Part shown: positions 35,126 through 45,462 of the stretch, in pieces
How positions within the stretch are numbered: position 1 is the first letter of the stretch
Layout: every line of letters begins with the position of its first letter
Source of the DNA: Pseudoalteromonas sp. NC201
GTDB lineage: Bacteria > Pseudomonadota > Gammaproteobacteria > Enterobacterales > Alteromonadaceae
Assembly: GCF_002850255.1 (NCBI RefSeq)
Contig: NZ_CP022522.1
Span: 1,797,125-1,861,124 of the forward strand
Direction: 5' to 3'
Length of the DNA stretch: 64,000 nucleotides
Position numbers and translations under genes: made by a program
Notes under the pieces: model-generated
Told to the model about the DNA's origin: nothing
Database searches by the model: none
The model's input: only the letters and a program-made list of their open reading frames with translations

Positions 35126-37591
35126 ATGTGGCTTAGCGCTGCTAGGTATGCCACACTGATGTTTACGATAATTGTGTGTTGCATCTTTGCGATGTTGGCT
35201 ACTGCTGAAACGCAGCTGGCCGCAGAAACTATAGAAGCAAGACCTTTAATTTCAGTAGGCTATGGTGACTTTTCCGAGGCCCAGTTTAATGTATCGCAAG
35301 AAACGGTAATTATTCCAAAGGGCGTTGCGGTTTGGCTTCGAATCACAAACCTCGTTCGCGATGATCTGTCAGACCAAGTGCTAACAGTCGCACGTCCATC
35401 CATGGGCAGTGTTGAGTTTTTTACCACGGACCCTATTGGAAAATTAACTCAAATCCCCGCAAGTAATAATCATACATCGTTATCCCACTTTTCCCCCCAT
35501 TTGGTAATTGATGCAAATAGCCATATTGAGCCGATCGTTGTTAAAGTTCAATCACCCTATGTTTCCTTGTCTAGAGTGAGTATTGAACCTTATGAAGTTT
35601 ATATAGAAGATACCAATGCTCATCTATTTTTAACAGGGTTGTTTCTAGGGGTGATGTTTTTATTGAGTATTTTCATGCTCAGTACCGGTATTATTTCGAA
35701 ACGCGCAAGCCTGCTTTCGGTTGGTGGCTATTTGCTGTCATTAGCCTGCCTTTACGTCACCCATAAAGGACTCGCTGATATCTTTTTCAGCTACCAAAAT
35801 AGCATTCATTTTTTACATTACAGTGGCAGCTTTGTGTGTTTTGCACTCGGCTTCAGCCTTTTGTTTTTTCATCATTTCCTTACTAAAAATAGGCTTGATA
35901 GAAAGATAAAGCTAACCATCAAGACGACCGCATATATCTACTTACTAAGCGGTGTCATTGTGGCGTTTGCGAAAGTGGATTTACCGTTTGCACTTCAGTC
36001 AATTATGGTTATTGGTGCAATTGTATTAAGTACGATGATTTTGGTAAGTCAAGATAAAGACAGCCGTAAAGAAGTCTATTTTTGCTGCGCAATTTGGTCT
36101 CCTATGGTGGCGGTATTAATTGGTTTTGCTGGGAGTCAATTAATACAACCAAGTGAGCAAATATCAATCGTAAACCATGTGTTGATCAGCCTACATTTAA
36201 TGCTCTTACTACTGTTTGTGGTTTGGCATGATGCGGAAAAGCGGCGTATGTATATTCATTATGCTGAGTTTGATAAAGAGACTGCACTTCCCAATAAATT
36301 CGCCCTGTTTGGTTCGCTCGCTAAGCTTGAGGAGCAAAATAAAGCGCATACATTGTTGCTTTTTAAACCACTGATCCTGCCATCAATAAGACTGAGTTTT
36401 GGCTTAACCTTTGCAAATCAGCACATCAATAAGTTATTCAAAGAGGTCTCTGAGCAAATCAATACTTATGGTAGCGCTGCCGTTGCAAATAAAGGAAACA
36501 CACCTATTTACCGTCTAGAAGACCAAGTGTTTGCCATCGTGCTTGATGGTAAAATAGAGGTCAGTCAAGTTGAGCAATATGTATGTATTTTATCAGCTGT
36601 ATTCGAAGAAGGGGTTGGCTATAAAGACACGCAGATTGTCGATAGTTTAGAGGTTGGGGTTGCGAATTATCCAATGCATGCAAAATCCACTGAGAAGCTT
36701 ATCCAGCGCGCGCTGCAGGCTCTTAATACTAAGTCACACAATGGTCAACGTTGGCATCTATTTGATGTTGAAAGCTCTATTTCGACTGAGCGACAATTAA
36801 AGCTCACCTCGTTTCTTAAAAGTGCGATAGAACATGAACAGTTCAGTTTATTCTTTCAGCCGCAGGTAGACCTCAGGACTGGCAGGGTATTTGGCTCGGA
36901 AGTGCTACTGCGCTGGCTTCACCCTGAACTTGGTTACATACCACCTGACGAATTTATTCCGATTGCGGAGTCTTCAGGGCAAATTTATGAGATCACCGAA
37001 TGGGTGATTGAGCATGCGCTTCATTATCAAGCTGAGATAACCAAGTTATTGCCTGAGCACGTTATTTCAATCAACGTATCTGGTCGTGACTTGAGTAGAA
37101 GAGAGTTGTCGGTACAGCTTATTACGCTTATCAATGAATTATCACTCGCACCTTCTCAAATAATGATAGAGATCACGGAATCTGTAACGATAGGAAAAGA
37201 AGCAGAGCTTAAAGGGGTGTTAGATGATTATCGTTCAATCGGCGTAAAGGTGGCGATAGACGATTTTGGTACTGGATATTCCTCACTTGCATATTTGAGT
37301 AAACTTGGATTTGATGAACTTAAAATTGATAAAAGTTTTGTGATGGATATTGAGACATCTAAGAGCAACCAAACAATTTGTAAAGCGACGTGTGATATGG
37401 CGCACAGTTTAGGATCAAGGGTGGTGGCAGAAGGGGTTGAGGATATCAATAGCTACATTCGTTTGCAGGCCTATGGCTGCGACTTTGCGCAGGGCTATTT
37501 TATTTCACGTCCGTTGCCGTTCACGGAGTTTAAGAGTTGGCTTGGTAAAGTCACCTATGCTGGTGATATAAAATCTTTCCTAGTTCGCTGA
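35126..37591 (+). CDS. 7TMR-DISM sensor with degenerate GGDEF and EAL c-di-GMP phosphodiesterase domain
   Basis: About 821 residues. A signal peptide is followed by a periplasmic 7TMR-DISMED2-like beta domain (about 30-160), seven hydrophobic helices (about 170-370), a GGDEF-like domain that lacks the GG(D/E)EF loop, and a C-terminal EAL domain. The EAL signature reads EVLLRW at residue 592, and the downstream DDFGTGYSSL and E-G-V-E motifs are intact, so phosphodiesterase activity is likely. AAGGAG is seven bases before the ATG at 35126; earlier in-frame ATGs lack spacing. It would lower c-di-GMP in response to an unknown extracellular signal. The last 41 bp overlap the convergent CLCA_X gene. 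Confidence 0.88.
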   Translation: MWLSAARYATLMFTIIVCCIFAMLATAETQLAAETIEARPLISVGYGDFSEAQFNVSQETVIIPKGVAVWLRITNLVRDDLSDQVLTVARPSMGSVEFFTTDPIGKLTQIPASNNHTSLSHFSPHLVIDANSHIEPIVVKVQSPYVSLSRVSIEPYEVYIEDTNAHLFLTGLFLGVMFLLSIFMLSTGIISKRASLLSVGGYLLSLACLYVTHKGLADIFFSYQNSIHFLHYSGSFVCFALGFSLLFFHHFLTKNRLDRKIKLTIKTTAYIYLLSGVIVAFAKVDLPFALQSIMVIGAIVLSTMILVSQDKDSRKEVYFCCAIWSPMVAVLIGFAGSQLIQPSEQISIVNHVLISLHLMLLLLFVVWHDAEKRRMYIHYAEFDKETALPNKFALFGSLAKLEEQNKAHTLLLFKPLILPSIRLSFGLTFANQHINKLFKEVSEQINTYGSAAVANKGNTPIYRLEDQVFAIVLDGKIEVSQVEQYVCILSAVFEEGVGYKDTQIVDSLEVGVANYPMHAKSTEKLIQRALQALNTKSHNGQRWHLFDVESSISTERQLKLTSFLKSAIEHEQFSLFFQPQVDLRTGRVFGSEVLLRWLHPELGYIPPDEFIPIAESSGQIYEITEWVIEHALHYQAEITKLLPEHVISINVSGRDLSRRELSVQLITLINELSLAPSQIMIEITESVTIGKEAELKGVLDDYRSIGVKVAIDDFGTGYSSLAYLSKLGFDELKIDKSFVMDIETSKSNQTICKATCDMAHSLGSRVVAEGVEDINSYIRLQAYGCDFAQGYFISRPLPFTEFKSWLGKVTYAGDIKSFLVR

Positions 37592-38339
37592 AGTAGTGAA
37601 AAATGGGCTCAGCGCATCGTTTTCTATGTTCATGCTTTGGGTAAATCCCCAGTTTTTCTTGTTCTGAACCTTTAATTCCCGCGGCCAAAAATGAATTTGA
37701 TATATCGCTGTGATAGGCAATAATGGCCTCGAACATCCGAGCTGTTAGCTCCTCGGGCAGGGCGTAATATATTTGTTTGTTTGCGCTATCAGCAATCTTG
37801 GCGGTATGAAAATACCGATTTGGTTGTTGATGTTGTTCATCTAAAAAGGTATGCGCAAAAAACGTTGCTAAAGCATTGTTCAGAGGGTGTAATACGGTTT
37901 CAGTAGAAAGTAACCAAGCTGACGATGCAAAAGGCTTTTTTGGCTGTGTTATTAAATGCTGGCAAATATAGTGATCAAATGCATGCCACCATTCGTGGGC
38001 AAGTGCGCCACCGCCGGCATTTTTTGCTAACGCGAGTGTTCTCGTATTTGCCGCGTAATGCGCTTGAATACCTTGTTGCCCGCCTGTACCAAAAGCAAAA
38101 TTAAGTGTTCCCCGAAGGCCAATGACTTCTGGTGGTACCTGTAATATTTGGGCTAGATCTGCGAGGGCATCATAAATGAAATTGGCGGATAAACGGGTTT
38201 CTTCGGGCGTAACCCAATGACCAATGGTCATGGTTTTAAAGCCAAAGGTCTGTTTAATTTCACTGAAATCAACTTGATCGCCGAATCGATAATCGGGTCC
38301 TCGGCGAGTGTATCCGCGCTGTAGTCTCGAGCTTGGCAT
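37551..38339 (-). CDS. CLCA_X-like metalloprotease-type protein
   Basis: 262 residues. The zinc site HEWWH at 115-119, in GGGALAHEWWHAFDHY, and the short N-terminus DYRFGDQVDF ... FGFKTMTIGHWVTPEE resemble the CLCA_X family of gammaproteobacteria. No signal peptide. The function is unknown. The 3' end overlaps the EAL gene by 41 bp on the other strand, and the DTW gene is 9 bp upstream on the same strand. Confidence 0.72.
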   Translation of the reverse strand: MPSSRLQRGYTRRGPDYRFGDQVDFSEIKQTFGFKTMTIGHWVTPEETRLSANFIYDALADLAQILQVPPEVIGLRGTLNFAFGTGGQQGIQAHYAANTRTLALAKNAGGGALAHEWWHAFDHYICQHLITQPKKPFASSAWLLSTETVLHPLNNALATFFAHTFLDEQHQQPNRYFHTAKIADSANKQIYYALPEELTARMFEAIIAYHSDISNSFLAAGIKGSEQEKLGIYPKHEHRKRCAEPIFHYFSELGKILYHQHR

Positions 38340-38348
38340 TTTCTTCCT

Positions 38349-38939
38349 TTAATATCGAGCTTTAACATCATCAGGCATTCGTTTCATCTGCTCTTTCACC
38401 ATACCAGCTTGAAGTTTATAGAGATCCGAAGTTTCGCATTGATCTACAATTTCGAGAAATTGAGCGGCCGCTTCAAGAGTTGATAAACTGTATTCATGTT
38501 TAGATTTACGAATAGTATATTCACTTGCATTGACCGAATCGAACTGAAAACTGGGCAACTGGCTTAGCCACGGGTTGAGCTTATAAAGCTTAGTGGCTTT
38601 CTTCCAAGTACCATCCAATAAGATGATGGCATCAAGCTTTTGAGCGTGATTATGTTCTGTAGTTAAGGTCTTAGCGTGGCTGTTTGGGTAGAGTAGTGCA
38701 ACATGGTTTCCGTTGCAGAAGTTAATCAACTCTTCAAAGTCAGTGGTATTTTCTCCAACATACAGCGCAAAACTGTCTAACTGCAAGGCGAGGAGCTTTG
38801 CGGTATTCTTGGCGACTTTTACTTCGCTTGGGTGCTGCATGATAATAACTTGAGTCGCATTTGGTATCACGTTACCAATATAGGAGCATACGCAAGTTTT
38901 TGTGGGAAACTGACAGACTGGACAGGTATTACGTTTCAT
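38349..38939 (-). CDS. DTW-domain tRNA-uridine aminocarboxypropyltransferase-like protein
   Basis: 196 residues. An N-terminal cysteine cluster CPVC...CVC (residues 6-18) is followed by HPSEVKVAKNTAKLL and the family's D-x-T-W block in LLDGTWKKATKLYKLNPWL. DTW proteins such as TapT add the aminocarboxypropyl group to uridine in tRNA. The position upstream of the CLCA_X gene suggests co-transcription. Confidence 0.88.
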   Translation of the reverse strand: MKRNTCPVCQFPTKTCVCSYIGNVIPNATQVIIMQHPSEVKVAKNTAKLLALQLDSFALYVGENTTDFEELINFCNGNHVALLYPNSHAKTLTTEHNHAQKLDAIILLDGTWKKATKLYKLNPWLSQLPSFQFDSVNASEYTIRKSKHEYSLSTLEAAAQFLEIVDQCETSDLYKLQAGMVKEQMKRMPDDVKARY

Positions 38940-39058
38940 GTTTGATGAGGTGTTTCTTAATATAAGTCATATTTTATCATATCTTGCCCGCATTTACTTT
39001 GCACAAGAAACCAGATTTGGCTAGCATAAGTAATAGAATATTAAATTTAAGGAAAATT

Positions 39059-39403
39059 ATGAGCATCGTAATAGATGAAGGTGCCCTAGAAAACATGCAA
39101 ATGTTGCTGGGCGAGCAATTCGAAGATACGGTTCATTTTTGTTGTTCTGAATTCGAGCGGTTAGAATCGGAGTTGATGCTGAATTTGAATCAGGATCAAG
39201 AAGCTGCCATTCGTCATGCTCACAGTTTGAAATCTAACGCTGCTCAGTTTGGGGCCGCTAGTTTGAGCGATTTAGCAAAGATGATAGAGCATGCCCTTAT
39301 TCAAGGGGAGCAGGATATTGTTGATGATTCTATTGAGAAGCTGGCAGCACAAGTTGCAGGTTCAAAAGCGAAACTGCAGCAGTGGGTGAGTACACAGTCT
39401 TAA
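39059..39403 (+). CDS. Stand-alone Hpt phosphotransfer protein
   Basis: 114 residues. HAHSLKSNAAQFGA contains the phosphorylatable histidine of the Hpt fold, followed by LSDLAKMIEHALIQGE. AAGGAA lies just before the ATG at 39059. It must accept phosphate from a hybrid kinase elsewhere; no partner is adjacent. A hybrid kinase with its own Hpt is at 59.8 kb but is unlikely to need it. Confidence 0.82.
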   Translation: MSIVIDEGALENMQMLLGEQFEDTVHFCCSEFERLESELMLNLNQDQEAAIRHAHSLKSNAAQFGAASLSDLAKMIEHALIQGEQDIVDDSIEKLAAQVAGSKAKLQQWVSTQS

Positions 39404-39432
39404 ATCCAGCATAAGCCAAAGAGCGGAAATGA

Positions 39433-39454
39433 GGTCGTTTATACGGCCTTTTTT
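39433..39454 (+). terminator. Rho-independent terminator after the Hpt gene
   Basis: GGTCGT (39433-39438) pairs with ACGGCC (39443-39448) with one G-U pair, followed by six T. Confidence 0.75.
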
Positions 39455-39601
39455 ATTTTCTGAAACCTAATATTGCGCTTATTTATTCCACCCTAATCAC
39501 TTCATTTTATAAGTTGCTTTTTTGAAGCATAAAAAGTTATCACAAGCATAGAATTTAGACGGCATTGTGATATATGCTTGAGCAAAATGAGGGGGTTATA
39601 G

Positions 39602-40816
39602 ATGCTACAAATAACAAAAAGTAATAAGCTCAATGGTGTGAGTTACGATATTCGTGGTCCAGTATTGGATCAAGCAAGAAAAATGGAAGACGAAGGCATG
39701 AAAGTCCTCAAATTAAATATTGGTAATCCGGCGGCATTTGGCTTTGATATGCCAGAAGATATGCACCGAGATATCATAAAAAACTTATATTCTGCACAGG
39801 GCTATTGCGACTCAAAAGGATTGTATTCTGCCCGAGTTGCCGTGTATCAATATTATCAGCAAAAAAGCTTTCCCAATATTAGTGTCGATAACATCTTCAT
39901 TGGCAATGGCGTCAGTGAATTGATCCAAATGACCGCACAAGCCTTACTCAATGACGGTGACGAAGTGTTGATCCCCGCACCGGATTATCCGTTATGGACT
40001 GCCGCAGTTAAATTATCAGGCGGTAACCCAGTGCATTATCTTTGTGATGAAGAGCAAGACTGGTTTCCAGATATCGAAGATATCAAGCGTAAAATCACGA
40101 GTCGTACAAAGGCATTGGTGCTGATCAACCCAAATAATCCGACCGGTGCTGTATATGACAAAGCATTGCTTGAGGCATTAATTGACGTTGCCAGAGAACA
40201 CAAGCTATTAATACTGAGTGATGAGATCTACGAAAAGATTTTATATGATGATGCGGAGCATTTTTCACTTGCGAGTCTTTGTGATGATATCCCAGTTATC
40301 ACTTTCAACGGCTTAGCAAAAACCTATCGTGCGGCCGGGATCCGCATGGGCTGGATGGTGATCAGTGGTAAGCATTCAGTGATGCGGGACTTGATCACAG
40401 GCTTAGAAATGCTCGCGTCTATGCGATTATGCGCCAATGTTCCTGCACAGTTTGCCATTCAACAAGCGCTCGGAGGCATACAGTCCATCGACCAACTCAT
40501 TGAACCGGGTGGGCGTTTGTATGAGCAGCGTGATATTGCGTTTAAAGGCTTAAACGATATCGAAGGGATAAGCTGTGTAAAGCCAAAGGGCGCGCTTTAT
40601 GCGTTTCCAAAAGTCGACGTGAAGCGGTTTAATATTAAGAATGATGAGCGCATGGTGCTGGACTTGCTCAAAGAAGAAAAAATTCTACTTGTCCACGGAC
40701 GTGCTTTTAACTGGCCCAGTGCGGATCATTTTAGATTAGTGTTTTTACCACATAAAGATGATTTACAGCCTGCAATGGATAGAGTAAAGCGCTTTTTTGC
40801 GCATTACAGTCAGTAA
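39602..40816 (+). CDS. alaA: Glutamate-pyruvate aminotransferase AlaA
   Basis: 404 residues. SYDIRGPVLDQARKMEDEGMKVLKLNIGNPAAFGFD, GYCDSKGLYSAR and LEMLASMRLCANVPAQFAIQQALGG closely follow E. coli AlaA. The PLP lysine is K240 in FNGLAKTYRAAG. It makes alanine from pyruvate and glutamate. The terminator at 40825 follows. Confidence 0.93.
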   Translation: MLQITKSNKLNGVSYDIRGPVLDQARKMEDEGMKVLKLNIGNPAAFGFDMPEDMHRDIIKNLYSAQGYCDSKGLYSARVAVYQYYQQKSFPNISVDNIFIGNGVSELIQMTAQALLNDGDEVLIPAPDYPLWTAAVKLSGGNPVHYLCDEEQDWFPDIEDIKRKITSRTKALVLINPNNPTGAVYDKALLEALIDVAREHKLLILSDEIYEKILYDDAEHFSLASLCDDIPVITFNGLAKTYRAAGIRMGWMVISGKHSVMRDLITGLEMLASMRLCANVPAQFAIQQALGGIQSIDQLIEPGGRLYEQRDIAFKGLNDIEGISCVKPKGALYAFPKVDVKRFNIKNDERMVLDLLKEEKILLVHGRAFNWPSADHFRLVFLPHKDDLQPAMDRVKRFFAHYSQ

Positions 40817-40824
40817 TACCTTGT

Positions 40825-40854
40825 AAAAAAGCTCGGAAATCTCCGAGCTTTTTT
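40825..40854. terminator. Bidirectional rho-independent terminator
   Basis: AAAAAAGCTCGGA pairs perfectly with TCCGAGCTTTTTT around a 4-base loop. It separates alaA from the convergent RND operon. Confidence 0.92.
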
Positions 40855-40874
40855 GTGGGCTAGTAATTTGTTAC

Positions 40875-43800
40875 TTAGGGAGTATTAGAATTTAGCTCCG
40901 GTGTCGTTTGTTGGCTATCAGCCGAGCTTTTACCTTTAAACCATTTGCGGCCAACGCGTTTAACATCTTCAAGTGCCACATATTGACAAGGGATAAGTAC
41001 TAGGGTGATCACCGTGGCAAACAACACACCAAATGCAAGCGAAACCGCCATTGGAATAACAATTTTAGCTTGTAGGCTCGTTTCCATAATGATTGGTACA
41101 AGTCCGATAAAGGTGGTCAACGAAGTGAGCAAGATTGCTCTAAAGCGTTTACATCCGGCCTCGACGGCTGCGGCTTTTAAATCGATACCTTCTTCGCGTG
41201 CTTTATTGACAAAATCAACCATAACCAAAGAGTCGTTCACCACAACCCCAGCTACGGCAATAATACCAAAGAAAGACAAGCTACTCATTGTCATTCCCAA
41301 TACCATATGACCGAATACCGCGCCGACCACACCAAATGGGATCACAGACATGATGATGACAGGCTGAGAATAAGAACGTAGTGGAATTGCCAGTAGTGCG
41401 AAAATAATCATTAATGATAGGGCAAAGTCACGAATTTGCTCAGCAACACTCTCCATTTCTTCTTGTACGCGACCTGCCACTGCACTTTGAACGCTAGGAT
41501 AATTCTTTAATAGACTAGGAAGATATTCGTCACGAACTTGCTTTGCTATCTCAAAAGGTTGTGCGATTTCTGTATCAACTGATGCCCAAACATTAATAGT
41601 GCGTTTGGCGTTTTCTCGGCGAATTCGGTTAACACCGTCTACCAATTTCACGTCAGCCACTTCTACCAACGGCACTTCTGCACCTTGAGGCGTTAAGATA
41701 CGCACGTCCTGAATGTCACTAATGGCATCACGGTGTTCTTTAGGATAACGGATCATTACTTTGATCTCTTCACCATCACGTAAAATACGCTGTGCTTCAA
41801 GGCCGTAATAACTGAAGTTCACTTGGGATGCAACATCCGCCAACGTGAGTCCAAGGCTGTACGCTAATGGTTTAAGCTCAAGCTGCACTTCATCGGTTGC
41901 TGATTGCATAGAGTCATTGATATCACCAACACCTTCAATAGTTGCTAGCTTGTCTTTTAGTTTCTGTGCGACTTCACGAAGCTCTTCTTTGTGTTTACCT
42001 TCTAACCTAAAGCTAATGTCTCCGTCATCACGGCCACCATTCATAATGCTATCTTGAATGTTTAGCGATTTAACACCAGGCAGTGCAGGCATTGTATCAC
42101 GCCAGCGGGCGCTGAGTGCAAAGGTATCGATTGGGCGTGCATCTGGTTCAACCAAGATCACCATAATATTTGCGCTTGTGCGGCCGTTCATATTCACCAT
42201 GTAATCACGGATCATTTTCTTGCCATACTCAGCCTCAATTTCTTTGTCGACATTCAGTACCATTTGCTCAATTTTTTGAATTGACTCAAGCGTCGCGTTT
42301 TCTGACGAAGATAAGTTCATATCAATCGAGATACGTGGAAAATCATGTGGGATTTTTGGGTTAGCAACAAACTTCACTAAGCCACCAGCAAACATCCCGG
42401 CGCTAACAATTAAAATGGTTAAAAAGCCAACAATAACGGTATAGCGGTAGTGAATACAGCGGACAATGAATGGGCGGTACGTGTTTTCAATGAAAGATTG
42501 AAGGCCGCTATCCATTTTTTCTCTGAGGCGGTGGAACGGATTTTTAGGGTTGCTTGGTTTTTCTTTCATCGCTGCTAAATGCGCAGGTAAAACCAGCTTA
42601 GATTCAACCAAAGAGAATAGTAAGCAAAGAATTATTACGCCACCAATTGCTTTAGAAAATGCTGCAGTTGGGCCAGTTGCTAATGTTTGCGGCAAGAAAG
42701 CAGCAACAGTAGTAAGCACACCAAAAGTGGCTGGGATAGCAACACGTTTTACACCACGGACGACATTATCGAGGCTATGACCATGTTTTTCTATTTCAGC
42801 ATGGGCGGATTCACCGACGACTATCGCGTCATCAACGACAATCCCCAACACCAAAATAAAGGCAAAGAGTGAGGCTAAGTTAATCGTTACGTCTAAATAA
42901 CCCATTGGCATCATTAGAAATGCACCTAAGAAACTAACTGGCAACCCCATCATGACCCAAAATGCTAAACGCACACGTAAAAATAGAGCAAGCATTAGCA
43001 TAACTAATACGCCACCTAACGCCATATTTTCTAGCATCATGTTAAGGCGGCCATTGAGGTAATAGGTCAAGTCAATAAAAGGCTCAAGTTCTACGCCTTG
43101 TGGTAATGAGCCTTTCTTTGCCTCAAGATAGTTCTTAATGATATCTGCAACTTTGGTGATGTCTTGGTCTTTTGACGCGCTAACTTCATACACTAGTGAG
43201 TTCTTACCATTGTATTTAGAGTATTGAAGTCCTTCTTCAAAGCCATCGTTAATGGTGGCGACGTCGCCTAAGCTAACCTGTGCGCCGTCTGGTAGTGTTA
43301 GTAAGGGGAGTTTTCTAAACTCGTCACCGCGATAGGCTTGGTTTTCAACTCGCATTGAAATATAGCCATTCTCGGAGCGAATTTGGCCAGCAGACATGTT
43401 CGCTGAGAAGCTCTTTACTGCATCCGAAATTGCTCTAAAACTTAGGCCGTATTCGCGCATTTTATCAGGGCTTATCTCAATAGAGATTTCGTAGTTCAGG
43501 CCACCATCAAAGCGTACAAGGTTAACGCCAGGTAACGACAGCATTTCTTCATGAATGCGATTACCAAGCTCTTTAAGATCATGGGGACTCAAGTCGCCAT
43601 TGAGTGACAACCACATCACTTCTTGGGTTGCTTTGTCGTGACGTACAATAGGGCGTTCCATTCCTGATGGGAAAGTTGAGACGGAGTCTACTTGCATCTT
43701 GACTTCGTCGAGTACTTCTTTAGTGTTGTACTGCTCGTCTACTTCTATCCAAGTTTGCGAGTAACCGCGATTAGAGTAGGTGATCAAGCGTTTGATCCCT

Positions 43801-44045
43801 TCGAGACCTTCCATGGATTCCTCGATCTTAATCGTGATCCCTTCCTCGACCTCTTGAGGTGCCGCGCCCGGATACACAGCTTGAACACTTATCCAGTTAC
43901 TATCGTATTGTGGAAACATTTGCTTGCGGATCGAAAACGCGGTAAGCAAGCCGCCCACAATAATAAATATCATCAATAAGTTTGCTGCGACTGGGTTACG
44001 TGCAAACCAAGCAATTAAGCCTTTTTCTGTACTTTGACTATGCAT
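40875..44045 (-). CDS. RND efflux permease (AcrB/MdtB-like)
   Basis: 1056 residues, 12 membrane helices and two large periplasmic loops. The charged proton-relay pair is visible in LVLGIVVDDAIVVGE (helix 4). RNPVAANLLMIFIIVGG at the N-terminus and the second-half PLVEVADVKLVDGVNRIRREN are RND hallmarks. It uses proton motive force to export substrates with its adaptor and an outer-membrane channel encoded elsewhere. It starts 5 bp after the adaptor gene's stop. Substrates are unknown; the absence of a local regulator is notable. Confidence 0.93.
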   Translation of the reverse strand: MHSQSTEKGLIAWFARNPVAANLLMIFIIVGGLLTAFSIRKQMFPQYDSNWISVQAVYPGAAPQEVEEGITIKIEESMEGLEGIKRLITYSNRGYSQTWIEVDEQYNTKEVLDEVKMQVDSVSTFPSGMERPIVRHDKATQEVMWLSLNGDLSPHDLKELGNRIHEEMLSLPGVNLVRFDGGLNYEISIEISPDKMREYGLSFRAISDAVKSFSANMSAGQIRSENGYISMRVENQAYRGDEFRKLPLLTLPDGAQVSLGDVATINDGFEEGLQYSKYNGKNSLVYEVSASKDQDITKVADIIKNYLEAKKGSLPQGVELEPFIDLTYYLNGRLNMMLENMALGGVLVMLMLALFLRVRLAFWVMMGLPVSFLGAFLMMPMGYLDVTINLASLFAFILVLGIVVDDAIVVGESAHAEIEKHGHSLDNVVRGVKRVAIPATFGVLTTVAAFLPQTLATGPTAAFSKAIGGVIILCLLFSLVESKLVLPAHLAAMKEKPSNPKNPFHRLREKMDSGLQSFIENTYRPFIVRCIHYRYTVIVGFLTILIVSAGMFAGGLVKFVANPKIPHDFPRISIDMNLSSSENATLESIQKIEQMVLNVDKEIEAEYGKKMIRDYMVNMNGRTSANIMVILVEPDARPIDTFALSARWRDTMPALPGVKSLNIQDSIMNGGRDDGDISFRLEGKHKEELREVAQKLKDKLATIEGVGDINDSMQSATDEVQLELKPLAYSLGLTLADVASQVNFSYYGLEAQRILRDGEEIKVMIRYPKEHRDAISDIQDVRILTPQGAEVPLVEVADVKLVDGVNRIRRENAKRTINVWASVDTEIAQPFEIAKQVRDEYLPSLLKNYPSVQSAVAGRVQEEMESVAEQIRDFALSLMIIFALLAIPLRSYSQPVIIMSVIPFGVVGAVFGHMVLGMTMSSLSFFGIIAVAGVVVNDSLVMVDFVNKAREEGIDLKAAAVEAGCKRFRAILLTSLTTFIGLVPIIMETSLQAKIVIPMAVSLAFGVLFATVITLVLIPCQYVALEDVKRVGRKWFKGKSSADSQQTTPELNSNTP

Positions 44046-44050
44046 AAACC

Positions 44051-45226
44051 TTACTCCTCTTTGAGCGCCAATTGGGTGTTTGCGCTTTGCGAAGGAGTAT
44101 CGTCTGTACGTAGTTGCATCCCTTCAGACGGATAGTCCAGCGCTGAAGTAATGATCTGTTGGCCTGACTCAACGCCGTTATCAACGACGACCATGCCATT
44201 GTACTCTCTAATAATATTGACCTTTTTGTAACTCAGCTTGTTATCGTCATCCAATGTTGCAACGCGACCTTCTTTCACTAAGTGATGAGGAAGCATAGTG
44301 GCATTTTGCACTAACAAACCTTGAATATCAGCGTTGATATAAGCGCCAAAACGTAGTGGTTTTACGTTGTTGTGATAAGGCTGTTCGACTTGAGCAACAA
44401 GGTAGGTCATGCGACTTTTGTTATCGATAACGCCTTCACTGCGGACTATTTCACCTTTCCAACTCATCGGTTGACCAGCGACTTCTGCTGTGATCACGAC
44501 ATCGGTGCCAACACCTTGTTGCGGTAGGTATTTCAATTCATTATCGGCAACAGGGAGGCGTACTTCCGCAACAGATGTCGCATTGAGTTTACCAAAGCCA
44601 TTACCGGGATTGACTACACTACCAAGGCTTACGGTGCGAGATTCTATAATCGCATCGTAAGGCGCTTTGATATAAGTACGCTCTAAATTTCGGTTCGCTC
44701 TTTTCACCGCTGCCTGCGCAGCTTTAAAGCTTGCTAACTTTTCAGCGAGCTGAGGTTTTCTTAAATAAAGTTCGGAAGGTATTTTTTCGTTAGCGTTTGC
44801 TTTAATCCTTTGCCATTCTGCTTTTGCTACTTGCACCTGAGCTTGCTCTATTTCTAGCGCTGAGCTGGCTTGTGCTAAAGCCGCTTCGGCTTCAATCAGC
44901 GACGCTTCATAGTCATTCGGGTCGATGCGAGCAAGCACGTCGCCTTCTTTGACAAAGCCACCTTTGACAAACTTGTCAGACAATGAAATGACTTGACCGC
45001 TGACCTGAGCAACAAGCTCAGTACTGTATTTTGGCATCACGATACCGTATGACGATACGTTCAGCCTAATTTGGTCAATATGAATAGGTTGAACCTGTAC
45101 GAGAGGATGTACTATTTCTTCCTTCTTCTCTTCTGGAGGTTGTTTCATTGCAGACATGGCAACAGCCGCTGCAATTCCCACCGCAAGAACGGCAATTGGT
45201 AGAATTATTTGTTTTTTACTAGCCAC
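44051..45226 (-). CDS. RND efflux periplasmic adaptor subunit
   Basis: 391 residues. An N-terminal membrane segment (about 7-26) is followed by a lipoyl domain (YGIVMPKYSTELVAQVSGQVISLS ... GDVLARIDPNDYEASL), a helical hairpin (about 110-180) and beta-barrel/MP domains. It is the MFP partner of the downstream RND permease, with a 5-bp gap. Divergent from the ykgJ-type gene. It lacks a lipobox, so membrane anchoring is by the N-terminal helix. Confidence 0.92.
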   Translation of the reverse strand: MASKKQIILPIAVLAVGIAAAVAMSAMKQPPEEKKEEIVHPLVQVQPIHIDQIRLNVSSYGIVMPKYSTELVAQVSGQVISLSDKFVKGGFVKEGDVLARIDPNDYEASLIEAEAALAQASSALEIEQAQVQVAKAEWQRIKANANEKIPSELYLRKPQLAEKLASFKAAQAAVKRANRNLERTYIKAPYDAIIESRTVSLGSVVNPGNGFGKLNATSVAEVRLPVADNELKYLPQQGVGTDVVITAEVAGQPMSWKGEIVRSEGVIDNKSRMTYLVAQVEQPYHNNVKPLRFGAYINADIQGLLVQNATMLPHHLVKEGRVATLDDDNKLSYKKVNIIREYNGMVVVDNGVESGQQIITSALDYPSEGMQLRTDDTPSQSANTQLALKEE

Positions 45227-45462
45227 GTTAAAATCCTTCCTGTTGAATGATTCTTGATGACCCAGATTAACGGCTCTAGATCATCGATAAGCTTAAGAAT
45301 ACGCGAATAGTTATGTCGAGGTGTTTAAATCCAGACTGAATATGTAACAAAGCTTTGCGTACCTAAATTTATCGTTACATTCTTAAAAGCGATTGATGCT
45401 TTTACGTGTAGTCGATTTTTCGATAAAATGCACCACTTATTGTCAAAATTGCGAGAAACAGA

